Below are positions 1 to 7,291 of a DNA stretch of 64,000 bases, piece by piece; the stretch's first letter is position 1; the number at the start of each line of letters is the position of its first letter. The translations under genes and the position numbers were made by a program. The DNA is from Oceanibaculum indicum P24 (GTDB lineage Bacteria > Pseudomonadota > Alphaproteobacteria > Oceanibaculales > Oceanibaculaceae). The DNA is taken from contig NZ_AMRL01000011.1 of assembly GCF_000299935.1 (NCBI RefSeq), forward strand, positions 1 to 64,000, given 5' to 3'. Under the pieces are notes generated by a model. The model was given only the letters and a program-made list of their open reading frames with translations. It did no database searches and was not told the origin of the DNA.

Positions 1-576
1 GGCGGTGGCGATCAGCGTGCCCTGCTTCGCCGCCTCGGCCAGGCGCTGGCTTTCCACGGGCAGGATATCGACCTTCACCTTGGCGGTGCCGCGCTGCTCG
101 ATCCCCAGCAGCTGGGCGCTGCGGCGCGACAGATCGATGATCCGGCCATGCGCGAAGGGGCCGCGGTCATTGACGCGGACGACAAGCGCCCGCCCGTTTT
201 CCAGATTTGTGACCCGCACCAGGCTGGGCATCGGCAGGGTGCGGTGCGCGGCGGTCAGGTCGTTCTCGTCATAGATTTCGCCATTGGCGGTCAGCTTGCC
301 GTGGAAGCCGGGACCGTACCAGGAGGCGATGCCGGTCTCGGTGTAGCTGTAATCGACCGTCGGGTAGTACCAAACACCCTTGATCTCATACGGGTCACCG
401 ACCTTGTAATAGCCTTGCGTCTTGGCGGAGGGCTGCTGGATGGCCTTTGCCGTCTGCGCCGCGAACTGGGCTTCCGCGCAGGCCGCGAGCGCCAAAGGCA
501 GGGTCAAGGCCACGGTAGCAAGGCGGAAGCGGGAACGTGCAGGCAGGCGCCAAGGCATTATCTGGTGGCCAGTCAT
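1..576 (-). CDS. rlpA: RlpA-type septal lytic transglycosylase lipoprotein (3' end cut by window)
   Basis: Reading the minus strand from ATG at 576 gives a lipoprotein signal (cationic start, hydrophobic stretch, lipobox ending ALAAC). A double-psi beta-barrel domain follows, with the hallmark RlpA stretches GIASWYGPGFHGKLTANGE and VRVNDRGPFAHGRIIDLS. RlpA family proteins are outer-membrane lipoproteins that cleave naked glycan strands at the division site or bind them through a SPOR domain. The frame stays open to base 1, so the C-terminus, including any SPOR domain, lies outside the window. A second in-frame ATG is at 558. It follows the transglycosylase gene ending at 613 on the same strand with a gap of about 36 bases, so the two are probably co-transcribed for peptidoglycan turnover. 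Confidence 0.93.
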   Translation of the reverse strand, partial: MTGHQIMPWRLPARSRFRLATVALTLPLALAACAEAQFAAQTAKAIQQPSAKTQGYYKVGDPYEIKGVWYYPTVDYSYTETGIASWYGPGFHGKLTANGEIYDENDLTAAHRTLPMPSLVRVTNLENGRALVVRVNDRGPFAHGRIIDLSRRSAQLLGIEQRGTAKVKVDILPVESQRLAEAAKQGTLIATA

Positions 577-612
577 CTATGTGGAACAGCATTTAGTAGT
601 GTACCGGCAGGA

Positions 613-1665
613 CTATTCCTTGCCAAGGGCATCCGCGAGCGTGCCTGCCGCAATCGCGAAATAGGTCGAGCGGTTCCATTTCAGGATCGCCTCGAAATTG
701 TCGTACACCATGTAGGCCGGTCCGCCGGCGCCGGCCGGTAGGACGATCTGCGCCGGCAGATCGCGCGCCGGCAGATCGCCGCCATCCGCGCGCCGCACGC
801 CCAGCGCCTGCCATTCCGGGATCGTCTTGCGGGCCTTCTTCTCTGCAAGGCCGGCATCGAAGCCTGCCGGCAGCCGCACCACCCGGCCCCAGGTCTGGTC
901 GCTCTTCCAGCCGACCCGGGACAGGTAATTGGCGATGGAGGCGAATACGTCGGGCAGCGTGGTCCAGATGTCGCGCTTGCCGTCGCCCGTATAGTCAATG
1001 GCATAGGCACGGAAGCTGGAGGGCATGAACTGGTTCTGGCCCATGGCGCCGGCCCAGGAGCCCAGCATCCGCTCGGCATCGATATGGCCTTCATCGACGA
1101 TCTGCAGCGCGTCCATCAGCTCCTTGCGGAAGAAGGCGCTGCGCCTGCCATCATGTGCCAGGGTGGCCAGCGCCGGAATGACCTTGAAGCCGCCGGTGAC
1201 ACGGCCGAAATCGGTCTCGATACCCCACAGCGCGACAATCTGCCGGGCCGGCACGCCGAACTGCCCCTCGATGCGGGTCAACAGCGCCTTGTGCTCCGCC
1301 ATCATGCGGCGGCCCTTGTCGATGCGCGATTGCGGCACCACCCGGTCAAGATATTGCTGGAAGGTAAGCGTGAATTCGGGCTGCCGGCGGTCCAGTTCGA
1401 TGACGCGCGGAATGGGCTGGATGCCGGTCAGCGCGGCCTGCACCGTGGCGTCGGAGATGCCTTTCTGCCGGGCTTCGGCGCGCACGCCTTCCAGCCAGGC
1501 GTCGAAGGGCTGGTCGGCAGCATGGGCGATACTCGAAGCACCCAGCGCCATCCCGAAGGCCAGAAACGCCGCCAGGACCGTGTGCCGTCCCCTGCCCCTG
1601 TGGCCAGCCCCGGCGGTCTGGGTGTCCAGGGGGATGGCGGTGCGGGAACGGAAGCTGGGAATCAT
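613..1665 (-). CDS. Lytic murein transglycosylase, MltB/SLT2 family
   Basis: The 350-aa product has a long N-terminal region and a signal peptide ending near AHA at residues 47-49, so it is exported. The catalytic motif is WGIETDFG, with the presumed acid Glu at 150. The later stretch MGQNQFMPSSF and a short TGDGKRDIW loop are typical of MltB-like periplasmic transglycosylases, which cleave MurNAc-GlcNAc bonds to form 1,6-anhydro ends. I chose ATG at 1665 because GAAGG lies about 8 bases upstream. An upstream in-frame start at 1722 would add 19 residues before the signal peptide and looks unlikely. There is no visible lipobox, so it is probably the soluble form. It is upstream of rlpA on the same strand. 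Confidence 0.92.
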   Translation of the reverse strand: MIPSFRSRTAIPLDTQTAGAGHRGRGRHTVLAAFLAFGMALGASSIAHAADQPFDAWLEGVRAEARQKGISDATVQAALTGIQPIPRVIELDRRQPEFTLTFQQYLDRVVPQSRIDKGRRMMAEHKALLTRIEGQFGVPARQIVALWGIETDFGRVTGGFKVIPALATLAHDGRRSAFFRKELMDALQIVDEGHIDAERMLGSWAGAMGQNQFMPSSFRAYAIDYTGDGKRDIWTTLPDVFASIANYLSRVGWKSDQTWGRVVRLPAGFDAGLAEKKARKTIPEWQALGVRRADGGDLPARDLPAQIVLPAGAGGPAYMVYDNFEAILKWNRSTYFAIAAGTLADALGKE

Positions 1666-1883
1666 GGCGCTGCCTTCTGTTGTAACGGCCGTTAAGCATA
1701 TCTGGCCTTCAGCATGTGGCACAGGCCCGGGCGCTTGGCAACAGGCTGCCGGCGGCCTTATGTGCCGCGGCGGTAGAAAGGTAGTGCCAGCGGTAGAACG
1801 CTACCCGAGACGCAAGAGATTGGACGTCGTCCGAGGCTGTGCTAGAAACCCGGCGCTTGCCATACTCTGGCGATGCCAGCGAT

Positions 1884-1973
1884 GGATGGGTGGCCGAGCG
1901 GTTTAAGGCACCGGTCTTGAAAACCGGCGTGGCAGCGATGTCACCGTGGGTTCGAATCCCACCCCATCCGCCA
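1884..1973 (+). tRNA. tRNA-Ser (anticodon UGA)
   Basis: The acceptor stem GGATGGG (1884-1890) pairs with CCCATCC (1963-1969). G is the discriminator and CCA at 1971-1973 is encoded. The anticodon loop CTTGAAA places TGA at 1918-1920. A long variable arm (about 1928-1947) and GGTTCGAATCC T-arm make this a class II serine tRNA. The gene is intact although a mobile element is integrated at its 3' end, because the element supplies the same terminal 20 bases. Confidence 0.96.
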
Positions 1974-1975
1974 TT
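1956..1975 (+). repeat. attL core (3' end of tRNA-Ser)
   Basis: These 20 bases end the tRNA (T-arm 3' strand, acceptor 3' strand, CCA, plus TT) and are repeated exactly at 18223-18242. The next base differs (T here, C in the other copy) and the base before differs as well, so the repeat limits are sharp. Confidence 0.93.
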
Positions 1976-2310
1976 TTTTATTGTAAGTATAAGTTTTTAA
2001 AAGACATTTTTTCCTAGTGTCGTCTCTACCCCAGTTTCAACCCACAAATTCCGTCCAAACAAGGCCGAACAGGTTCGGACAAAAAGCAATAATTGTGCCG
2101 GATTGTTGTTCCGTTGGTGCATGTCAGAAATTCCGATAATGCGGATCTCGGCAGAACTCCGGAAAATCAATACGTTATAAATAACCATACAAAAATTGCG
2201 ATGAACAGAACTCATATTATATACTAATTATGAGAAAAACTCATTTTTAGTAACATTGTTGCATGCCGTCCGTTCCAGTACGATTTGGCAAATCCGGAAC
2301 GGAGGTAAAA
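1976..2310. promoter_or_regulatory. AT-rich left end of the element with palindromes (no clear gene)
   Basis: This 335-base stretch is far richer in A+T than the host. It holds a perfect palindrome CCGAACAGGTTCGG (2065-2078), an ACCCACAA at 2040-2047 that matches repeats near the integrase, and ACTCAT/ATGAG half-sites at 2210-2215 and 2230-2244 just before the Xis-like gene. A 72-codon open frame on the minus strand (1997-2215) has no family resemblance and I do not call it a gene. Likely roles are integrase arm sites and the promoter or operator of the Xis-like gene. Confidence 0.5.
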
Positions 2311-2511
2311 ATGAGTAAAGAAAATGTGAAAATTGAGAGTGACGATTACTTGATCCGCGCGGGAATTGCGATGAGGCGTCTGGATATTAGCAGGAGTAAG
2401 TTCTACGAGATGGTGAACGCCGGGCACCTGAAGACTGTGAAAATCGGTCAAATCCGCTACGTCCGAGCCAGCGTGCTCGAGGCGGCTATCCAGGACGGCA
2501 TCGAGTACTGA
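2311..2511 (+). CDS. AlpA/excisionase-like small HTH protein
   Basis: The 66-aa product has a MerR/AlpA-like winged helix: a helix pair around RRLDISRSKFYEMVNAGHL followed by the wing KIGQIRYVRASVLEAAI. This is the usual layout of helix_turn_helix_17 proteins, which act as excisionases or as activators of integrase and excision in P4-like elements and PICIs. The start at 2311 has a strong Shine-Dalgarno GGAGG five bases upstream. A longer frame begins at 2263 but lacks a ribosome site. It is the first gene inside the left attachment site, behind a stretch with ACTCAT/ATGAG inverted motifs that may be its operator. Confidence 0.85.
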   Translation: MSKENVKIESDDYLIRAGIAMRRLDISRSKFYEMVNAGHLKTVKIGQIRYVRASVLEAAIQDGIEY

Positions 2512-2601
2512 ACTACCGATTTAGTATGCCGGCGGCTCCCAACGTCGCCCCCCTTTTTACATAGCTGAGACCCAACCGCAGCGCAACTCGGAGTTGCGAG
2601 A

Positions 2602-2805
2602 ATGCTTCCTGTTGCCGAAATCGCCAATCGTCACTTGCTCGAAACCGCTCTGCGCGCCATTGAGTACGGCGGCATAAAGGCCAGCCATACTAGCTTGAGC
2701 CACGATGAGCGCGCCGAAGCCCTGGCATCTGGACTTCGATGCCTTGTTCTCGCTGGCCAGGCCGGCTGCCGCCCCGACGACGCGGAGGGCCAGGGCGATG
2801 AATGA
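2602..2805 (+). CDS. Small hypothetical protein upstream of dnaB
   Basis: This 67-codon frame begins with ATG behind CGGAG at a usable spacing and ends with its stop overlapping the first codons of the helicase gene (start 2798), an arrangement that often reflects translational coupling. The predicted protein starts with an amphipathic helix (EIANRHLLETALRAIE) and ends acidic. I do not recognise a family. The alternative is that the helicase starts at the in-frame ATG at 2705, which would make most of this frame non-coding. Confidence 0.4.
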   Translation: MLPVAEIANRHLLETALRAIEYGGIKASHTSLSHDERAEALASGLRCLVLAGQAGCRPDDAEGQGDE

Positions 2806-4234
2806 ATCCGCTGCCCTGCCCGATCCGCGCGCCCAGCCCTACCGCATCCCGCCGCATAATCGGGAGGCCGAGCAGGCGCTGCTGGGCGCCATCCTGATCA
2901 ATAATGGCGCCTATGAGCGGGTGTCGGAGTTCCTGCAGAAGGATCATTTCGCCGATCCGGTGAACGGCCGCATCTATGAGGCCTGCGGCAAGCTGCTCGA
3001 GCGCGGCCAGATGGCCAACCCGATCACCCTGAAGAATTTCTTCGACCAGGATGGGTCGCTGGCCGATGTCGGCGGCGCGCAATATCTGGTGAAGCTGGCG
3101 GCCTCGGTCGTGACCGTGGTGAATGCGGAGGATTACGGCCGCACCGTCTATGACCTCTATCTGCGCCGGCAGCTGATCGATTTCGGCGAGACGGTGGTGA
3201 ACGAGGCCTTCAAGCATGATCTCGACGCCACTGCCGAAAGCCAGATCGAGGCGGCGGAGGAAAAGCTGGCCGGGCTGGCTGAGCGAGGATCCGCTGAGGG
3301 AGGATCGAGACCGATTGCAGCCGCCCTTGCTGGTATGGCGACAGAAGCGGCGGAAGCGCGGAAGCGCGGCGGCAATGCACTTGGGCTCGAAACGGGCCTC
3401 GCTGACCTGGATCGAATATTGGGCGGCATGGCGCCGGGCAACCTCATAACGATGGGCGCCCGGCCCGCGATGGGCAAAAGCGCCCTGGCCTGCTGCATCG
3501 CCCGCCATGTTGCCGCGACTGGAACCGGCGTTGGTTTCTTCTCGCTAGAGATGCGCGCAGAAGAAATCGCGCAGCGGCTGGCCGCCGATGCGACCGAGAT
3601 CGCGTATGATCGCATCAGGCGCGGTGCCCTTGACGACGATGAATACGCTCGCCTTAAAGACGCCGAGCGCCGGCTGTCTGGACTGCCACTTGAGTTTGAT
3701 GATACCGCCGGGCTCGCCATCGGCCAGATTCGCGCCCGTGCACGCAGAATGAGGCGTCGGCGCCGTGTCGGGCTGATCGTCATCGATCACCTGCACCTGG
3801 TCCGCAGCAGCGGCGAGAACCGGCTTCAAGAACTCCGCCGAATAAGCAGTGGACTCAAGGAGATGGCGCGAGAACTTGAAGTGCCTGTCCTTGCGCTGTG
3901 CCAGTTGAATCGAGGCGTCGAAGGGCGCGAGGACAAGCGCCCGCAGCTTTCTGACCTACGCGAATCAGGCAGCATCGAGCAGGACTCGGATGCCGTAATT
4001 TTTCTCTACCGCAGATCGTATTACCTCGAAAGAGAGCAGCCGCAGCGCCGAAGCGGAGAAGATCAGATTGCGTACACCGGACGCCTTGCTGACTGGTCAG
4101 CGTCCGCCGCCGCCGAGCGGAACAAGGCCGAGCTGATCGTTGCCAAGAATCGCCACGGCCGAACCGGCATGGCGGCGGTTTTTTGCGACCTCGCGTTGTC
4201 GCGATTCCGTAGCTTAGCGCCTGAACGGAGCTGA
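2798..4234 (+). CDS. dnaB: Replicative DNA helicase, DnaB family (element-encoded)
   Basis: The 478-aa product has the DnaB N-terminal domain (about residues 18-135, beginning PPHNREAEQALLGAIL) and the RecA-like helicase domain with Walker A GARPAMGKS at 220-228. Further on are the Walker B-like LIVIDHLHL and the conserved LRESGSIEQDSD region. It would unwind the element origin, loaded by the initiator encoded directly downstream. I chose ATG 2798 (GGAGG ten bases upstream). An in-frame ATG at 2705 would add 31 residues. By eye the N-terminal third has host-like codon use and the rest looks less biased, which may hint at recombination with a chromosomal dnaB; codon counts per half would test it. 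Confidence 0.93.
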   Translation: MNESAALPDPRAQPYRIPPHNREAEQALLGAILINNGAYERVSEFLQKDHFADPVNGRIYEACGKLLERGQMANPITLKNFFDQDGSLADVGGAQYLVKLAASVVTVVNAEDYGRTVYDLYLRRQLIDFGETVVNEAFKHDLDATAESQIEAAEEKLAGLAERGSAEGGSRPIAAALAGMATEAAEARKRGGNALGLETGLADLDRILGGMAPGNLITMGARPAMGKSALACCIARHVAATGTGVGFFSLEMRAEEIAQRLAADATEIAYDRIRRGALDDDEYARLKDAERRLSGLPLEFDDTAGLAIGQIRARARRMRRRRRVGLIVIDHLHLVRSSGENRLQELRRISSGLKEMARELEVPVLALCQLNRGVEGREDKRPQLSDLRESGSIEQDSDAVIFLYRRSYYLEREQPQRRSGEDQIAYTGRLADWSASAAAERNKAELIVAKNRHGRTGMAAVFCDLALSRFRSLAPERS

Positions 4235-4236
4235 CC

Positions 4237-5109
4237 ATGGCCGGGTTTTACAAGATGTACCGTGGTTGGCTCAACCACCCGGCCCTGGCCGGCGCCAACG
4301 AGCCATTTTGCCGCCGTGCCGCATGGTGTTGGCTGATCGACGGCGCTGCATGGCAGTCGAACGGCGACCTAGATCGCGGTCAACTGTCAGCCTCGCTGAG
4401 GCATCTAGCCGCCACCTGGCGATGGTCAGTGGGTGCCGTTCGGCGCTTCCTTGAGCGCCTCGAGAAAGACGGCATGATCGTCGCAGAGACCGGCACAGGG
4501 CAGATGGTCATAACCGTCTGTAACTACGACATTTATCAGGCCGCCACTGAAGAGACCGGCACACCCCCGGCACAGCAACCGGCACAGCAACCGGCACACC
4601 TTGATGAAAAAACCGGCACAGCAACCGGCACACCGAAAGCCGCAGAAACTCTATTGTTTCCGGTCGAACCCGGCACAGCAACCGGCACACCTTCTCGCGA
4701 AAACCGGCACAGCAACCGGCACACAAACCGGCACAATAATATAAAGAAAAGAAAGAATCTAAATATCGGCGATCTGGAAGCGAGCTTCGAAGCGTGGTGG
4801 AAGCACTGCCCCCGCAAGGTCGGCAAGGGCCAGGCGCGCCAGGCCTACCGAGCCGCGCTCAGCAAGGCGACGGCTGAGGCGCTGGTCGAGGGCATCCTCC
4901 GCTATGCCGGGCAGGTGGCCGACCGGGACGGGCAGTTTATCTGCCACCCTTCAACCTGGCTACGCGGCGAACGCTGGCTCGATCAGGACGCCACCGCCCC
5001 GCCATCGGCCGACGACCAAGAATTCGACCGAGCGGTCGCCGCTGCGGCGGCTGCCGGCCCCGAGGCCCTGAGAGATTTTCTCAGCAAACAGCAGGAGACC
5101 CCCCGATGA
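4237..5109 (+). CDS. Phage-type replication initiator with internal iteron origin
   Basis: The 290-aa protein has an N-terminal winged-helix-like region (about residues 45-100, ending RRFLERLEKDGMIV). A low-complexity linker (about 107-166) follows. The C-terminal module FEAWWKHCPRKVGKGQARQAY...HPSTWLRGERWLDQ resembles the end of lambda O/DnaT-like initiators, whose common pattern is YPRKVGK..HPATWLNxxRW. The linker is encoded by eleven CCGGCACA repeats read in all three phases, followed by an AT-rich tract. This matches the lambda arrangement in which the origin lies inside the O gene. The protein probably binds these repeats and recruits the DnaB encoded 3 bases upstream. The stop overlaps the next start (ATGA). 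Confidence 0.85.
   Translation: MAGFYKMYRGWLNHPALAGANEPFCRRAAWCWLIDGAAWQSNGDLDRGQLSASLRHLAATWRWSVGAVRRFLERLEKDGMIVAETGTGQMVITVCNYDIYQAATEETGTPPAQQPAQQPAHLDEKTGTATGTPKAAETLLFPVEPGTATGTPSRENRHSNRHTNRHNNIKKRKNLNIGDLEASFEAWWKHCPRKVGKGQARQAYRAALSKATAEALVEGILRYAGQVADRDGQFICHPSTWLRGERWLDQDATAPPSADDQEFDRAVAAAAAAGPEALRDFLSKQQETPR
4556..4735 (+). repeat. Iteron array (11 x CCGGCACA), candidate origin of replication
   Basis: Exact CCGGCACA copies start at 4556, 4567, 4579, 4591, 4613, 4625, 4670, 4682, 4704, 4716 and 4728. Within clusters the period is almost always 12 bases, with a common unit ACCGGCACAGCA. An AT-rich tract at 4736-4770 follows directly and could be the unwinding element. The same unit is translated as TGT, as PAQ and as NRH in different clusters, so the DNA rather than the protein repeat appears to be conserved. 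Confidence 0.85.
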
Positions 5110-5309
5110 CCGACACGACCCCCGCCGCCACCGCACGCCGGGCGATTGCCGACTTGATCCGACAGGGCGGTTTGAGCCCGTTGCAGGCCCTTCGCCTAGT
5201 CTATGCTTGGATCGTCGTCTCGGACCTGGACCAACCCCATCCGGCCGCACCTGACCGCGCCAAACTCAACGGCGCCGCCGCTCCCAAGGAAGAAACCCAT
5301 GCCTGCTGA
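5106..5309 (+). CDS. Small hypothetical protein
   Basis: A 67-aa product whose start overlaps the stop of the initiator gene (ATGA), so it is probably translationally coupled to it. A helical segment ATARRAIADLIRQGGLSPLQALRLVYAWIV is followed by a Pro/Ala/Lys-rich tail. No family is recognised. Its 3' end overlaps the next gene's start (5299) by 11 bases, which supports a tight replication operon. Confidence 0.6.
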   Translation: MTDTTPAATARRAIADLIRQGGLSPLQALRLVYAWIVVSDLDQPHPAAPDRAKLNGAAAPKEETHAC

Positions 5310-5676
5310 ACAGACACACAACCCCGACCGTGCTGAGCTCATTCGCTGGACCATTAGCGTTATGCTCCCGATGTCCTGGCCGGATCGGTGGAAAGTTCTG
5401 GCCGGTATCGCGCAAAGCTGCCTTCCTGCCGCTATGGCCGCGACTGAAGGTCATCTGGACGCGGCTCGCGAACTGGTTGGCGGCGAAATAGCCGAGCTGA
5501 TCGAGCAAATGCCGGACGCTGCCGGGCCGGTGAAGTGTCGCTGGCACGCCCTGGCACTGGGTCTCAGCGGGAACCGACGGCACCAGGACGCCGGCCGGCG
5601 CTGGTTCGAAGCGCACCCGCATGAAGCCGCCATCCTGGACGCGGAGCTGGAGCGTCTGAACAGCACCACACACTAA
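5299..5676 (+). CDS. Hypothetical phage protein in the replication operon
   Basis: The 125-aa product starts at ATG 5299 behind AAGGAAG at good spacing. A longer frame from 5203 would lie inside the preceding gene and encode a low-complexity N-terminus, so I reject it. The protein is mostly helical and acidic in its middle (ELVGGEIAELIEQMPDAAG), and ends with a His-containing helix. I see no catalytic motif. It is the last gene of the replication block before an AT-rich spacer. Confidence 0.65.
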   Translation: MPAEQTHNPDRAELIRWTISVMLPMSWPDRWKVLAGIAQSCLPAAMAATEGHLDAARELVGGEIAELIEQMPDAAGPVKCRWHALALGLSGNRRHQDAGRRWFEAHPHEAAILDAELERLNSTTH

Positions 5677-5685
5677 GTCCAGACG

Positions 5686-5715
5686 ATGATTTAAAATCAT
5701 TGGAAGTAATGATTT
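5686..5715. promoter_or_regulatory. ATGATTT palindrome plus half-site
   Basis: A perfect palindrome ATGATTT-A-AAATCAT at 5686-5700 is followed by another ATGATTT at 5709-5715. It lies in the AT-rich gap before the 5787 gene and could be an operator or promoter element. Confidence 0.4.
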
Positions 5716-5786
5716 AAAAACAACTAATAAAATGAATTTCCCTGCGGTAACATATGAACAGTTCAAATCAGGAGCAGGGGGATTCA

Positions 5787-5966
5787 ATGTTCAATGCAGA
5801 TAAATTTCTTATGAAGCCGACGACAAAAATTAACACCATCGTCAGCAAGCTGAAACGAATGGAGCGAATTGCCGAATCTTCCGAGATTCCACCAGAGTGG
5901 ATTGCCGCCATTCGGAGGGATTTTCAGGTCATTACAACAAATGATAAACCACATAAGATTGAGTAA
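5787..5966 (+). CDS. Small hypothetical protein from AT-rich island
   Basis: A 59-aa basic protein beginning MFNADKFLMKPTTKINT, with helix IVSKLKRMERIAESSEI. The start at 5787 is preceded by a G-rich Shine-Dalgarno (AGGGGG, about 6 bases away). An upstream in-frame ATG at 5754 has no obvious ribosome site. The codon use is far more A/T-rich than the surrounding genes, suggesting separate acquisition. Palindromic TGAGT/ACTCA motifs overlap its stop codon. It may be a small regulator, but the sequence does not prove this. Confidence 0.55.
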   Translation: MFNADKFLMKPTTKINTIVSKLKRMERIAESSEIPPEWIAAIRRDFQVITTNDKPHKIE

Positions 5967-6017
5967 TACTCATATTTCTGAGTAATATGACAATTACTCA
6001 TAATGATAAAAACTCAT
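5960..6017. promoter_or_regulatory. Cluster of TGAGT/ACTCA palindromes
   Basis: TGAGT-AAT-ACTCA is at 5960-5972, TGAGTAAT-N6-ATTACTCA at 5979-6000, and a further ACTCAT at 6012-6017. Together they form a run of inverted repeats before the portal gene. ACTCAT/ATGAG motifs also lie upstream of the Xis-like gene (2210-2244), so one element-encoded regulator may bind both regions. Confidence 0.5.
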
Positions 6018-6038
6018 AACTGACATTTTTACTTGACT

Positions 6039-6081
6039 CACACCCCACATGCATTGAACGATTTAATGCGTGTGGGGTGTG
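6039..6081 (+). promoter_or_regulatory. 17-bp stem-loop just upstream of the portal start
   Basis: The arms 6039-6055 and 6065-6081 are complementary over 17 bases with one G-U pair and a 9-base loop. The structure ends five bases before the ATG at 6086 and would hide the ribosome-binding region. There is no T-run after it, so it is not an ordinary terminator. It could be a translational switch or a protein-binding operator in front of the structural operon. Confidence 0.6.
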
Positions 6082-6085
6082 TTTC

Positions 6086-7291
6086 ATGAAATTTCTTCGA
6101 AAACTCCTGGGTCTTGAAACCCGTGGTGACGGCAGCTGGGGTGAGCTGGAGCGGCTGCTGACGGCCGCCAGCGCGACGGCCGCCGGCCTCAGCGTCTCGC
6201 CTGAAAGCGCCCTGCGCTGCCCGACCGTCGCCGCCAGCGCCCGCATCCTATCCGAGTCCGTAAGCCAGCTGCCCTTGCACCTGTTCCGCCGGCTTCCCGA
6301 GGGTGGCAAGGAACGGGCTGACGACCATCCGCTAGCCGCCCTGGTTGCCTCTGCCCCAAATTCCTGGACCACAAGCGCCGAATGGCGCGGGACCGCCATG
6401 ATGCAGCTCGCGCTGCATGGCGAGGCATTTTGCTGGGTGGGGCGCGCACGCGACCGGGTCGTCGAGATTGTCAACATCCCGGCCGGCGTCATTTCGGTGT
6501 CTTGGTCGGATTCAGGCGAACCGAGCTTCACCGCAACGACCAGCAGCGGCACGAAGCGCCCCGTCGCGCGCGAGGAGCTGCTGTGGCTCCGCCTGCCCGG
6601 CCCGAACCCGCACAAGCCGCTGTCGCTTGTGGCGGAGGCGCGCGAAGCCATCGCCCTCAGCTTGGCGATGGAAGGCTACGCGAGCCGCCTGTTCGCCAAG
6701 GGCGCGCGGCCTTCCGGCGTGGTAAAAGCCCCTGGCAAGCTTACCGACCAAGCTATCGCTCGCCTGAAGGCCAGCCTGACCGCCCTGCACTCCGGCACCG
6801 AGTCGGGAGGCACCGCTGTCTTCGAGGAGGGCATGACCTTCGAGGCGCTGCAGTTCAGCAGCGTCGATTTGCAATTTCTGGAGCTGCGCCGGCACCAGAT
6901 CGCCGAAATCGCTCGCGTTTTCCGCATCCCGCTCCACCTTCTGCAGGAGCTCGAGCGGGCGACCCACAACAACGCCGAGCATATGGGCCAGCAGTTCCTC
7001 TCGTTGGTGGTGCTGCCCTTGCTGGCGCTGTGGCGCCAGGCGCTTGAACGCGATCTTCTGACAGAAGCCGAGCGCGCTGAATACTTTTTCGAGTTCGAGA
7101 CGGCCGATCTTGCGCGAGCCGACCTGGCCGCCCGCTTCAACGCCTATGCGCAGGCCGTGACGAACGGCTTGCTGAATCCGAACGAAATTCGCGCGCTGGA
7201 AAACCGCCCACCCTATGCCGGCGGTGATGAATTCCATCGCCCGCTAAACACGGCCGCTACCGGCCAGGGCCAGGGGGCCGCCAATGGCTGA
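6086..7291 (+). CDS. Phage portal protein, HK97/lambda type
   Basis: The roughly 401-aa product starts MKFLRKLLGLETRG. It shows the standard HK97 portal segments: an ALRCPTVAASARILSES-type start, LPLHLFRR, the DHPLAALV..PNSWTT stretch, a central MEGYASRLFAKGARPSGV, and the C-terminal FRIPLHLLQ/THNNAEHMGQQF region. Portals form the dodecameric DNA gate at the capsid vertex and dock terminase and connector. ATG 6086 is preferred to an upstream GTG at 6077, which lies in the hairpin arm. The stop overlaps the start of the MuF-protease-capsid gene, so the two are coupled. Confidence 0.93.
   Translation: MKFLRKLLGLETRGDGSWGELERLLTAASATAAGLSVSPESALRCPTVAASARILSESVSQLPLHLFRRLPEGGKERADDHPLAALVASAPNSWTTSAEWRGTAMMQLALHGEAFCWVGRARDRVVEIVNIPAGVISVSWSDSGEPSFTATTSSGTKRPVAREELLWLRLPGPNPHKPLSLVAEAREAIALSLAMEGYASRLFAKGARPSGVVKAPGKLTDQAIARLKASLTALHSGTESGGTAVFEEGMTFEALQFSSVDLQFLELRRHQIAEIARVFRIPLHLLQELERATHNNAEHMGQQFLSLVVLPLLALWRQALERDLLTEAERAEYFFEFETADLARADLAARFNAYAQAVTNGLLNPNEIRALENRPPYAGGDEFHRPLNTAATGQGQGAANG

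Noticed and set aside
1997-2215. 72-codon minus-strand frame at the left end of the element
   Set aside because: No convincing ribosome site or family resemblance, and it overlaps palindromes and probable integrase arm sites.
2602-4234. Helicase start at ATG 2705
   Set aside because: Possible, but ATG 2798 has GGAGG at the right distance, and the family N-terminal domain starts shortly after it. I kept 2705 as an alternative only.
4556-4735. CRISPR-like array
   Set aside because: The repeats are only about 8-12 bases long, lie inside an open reading frame, have no spacers of 30 bases or so and no cas genes nearby. They fit iterons.
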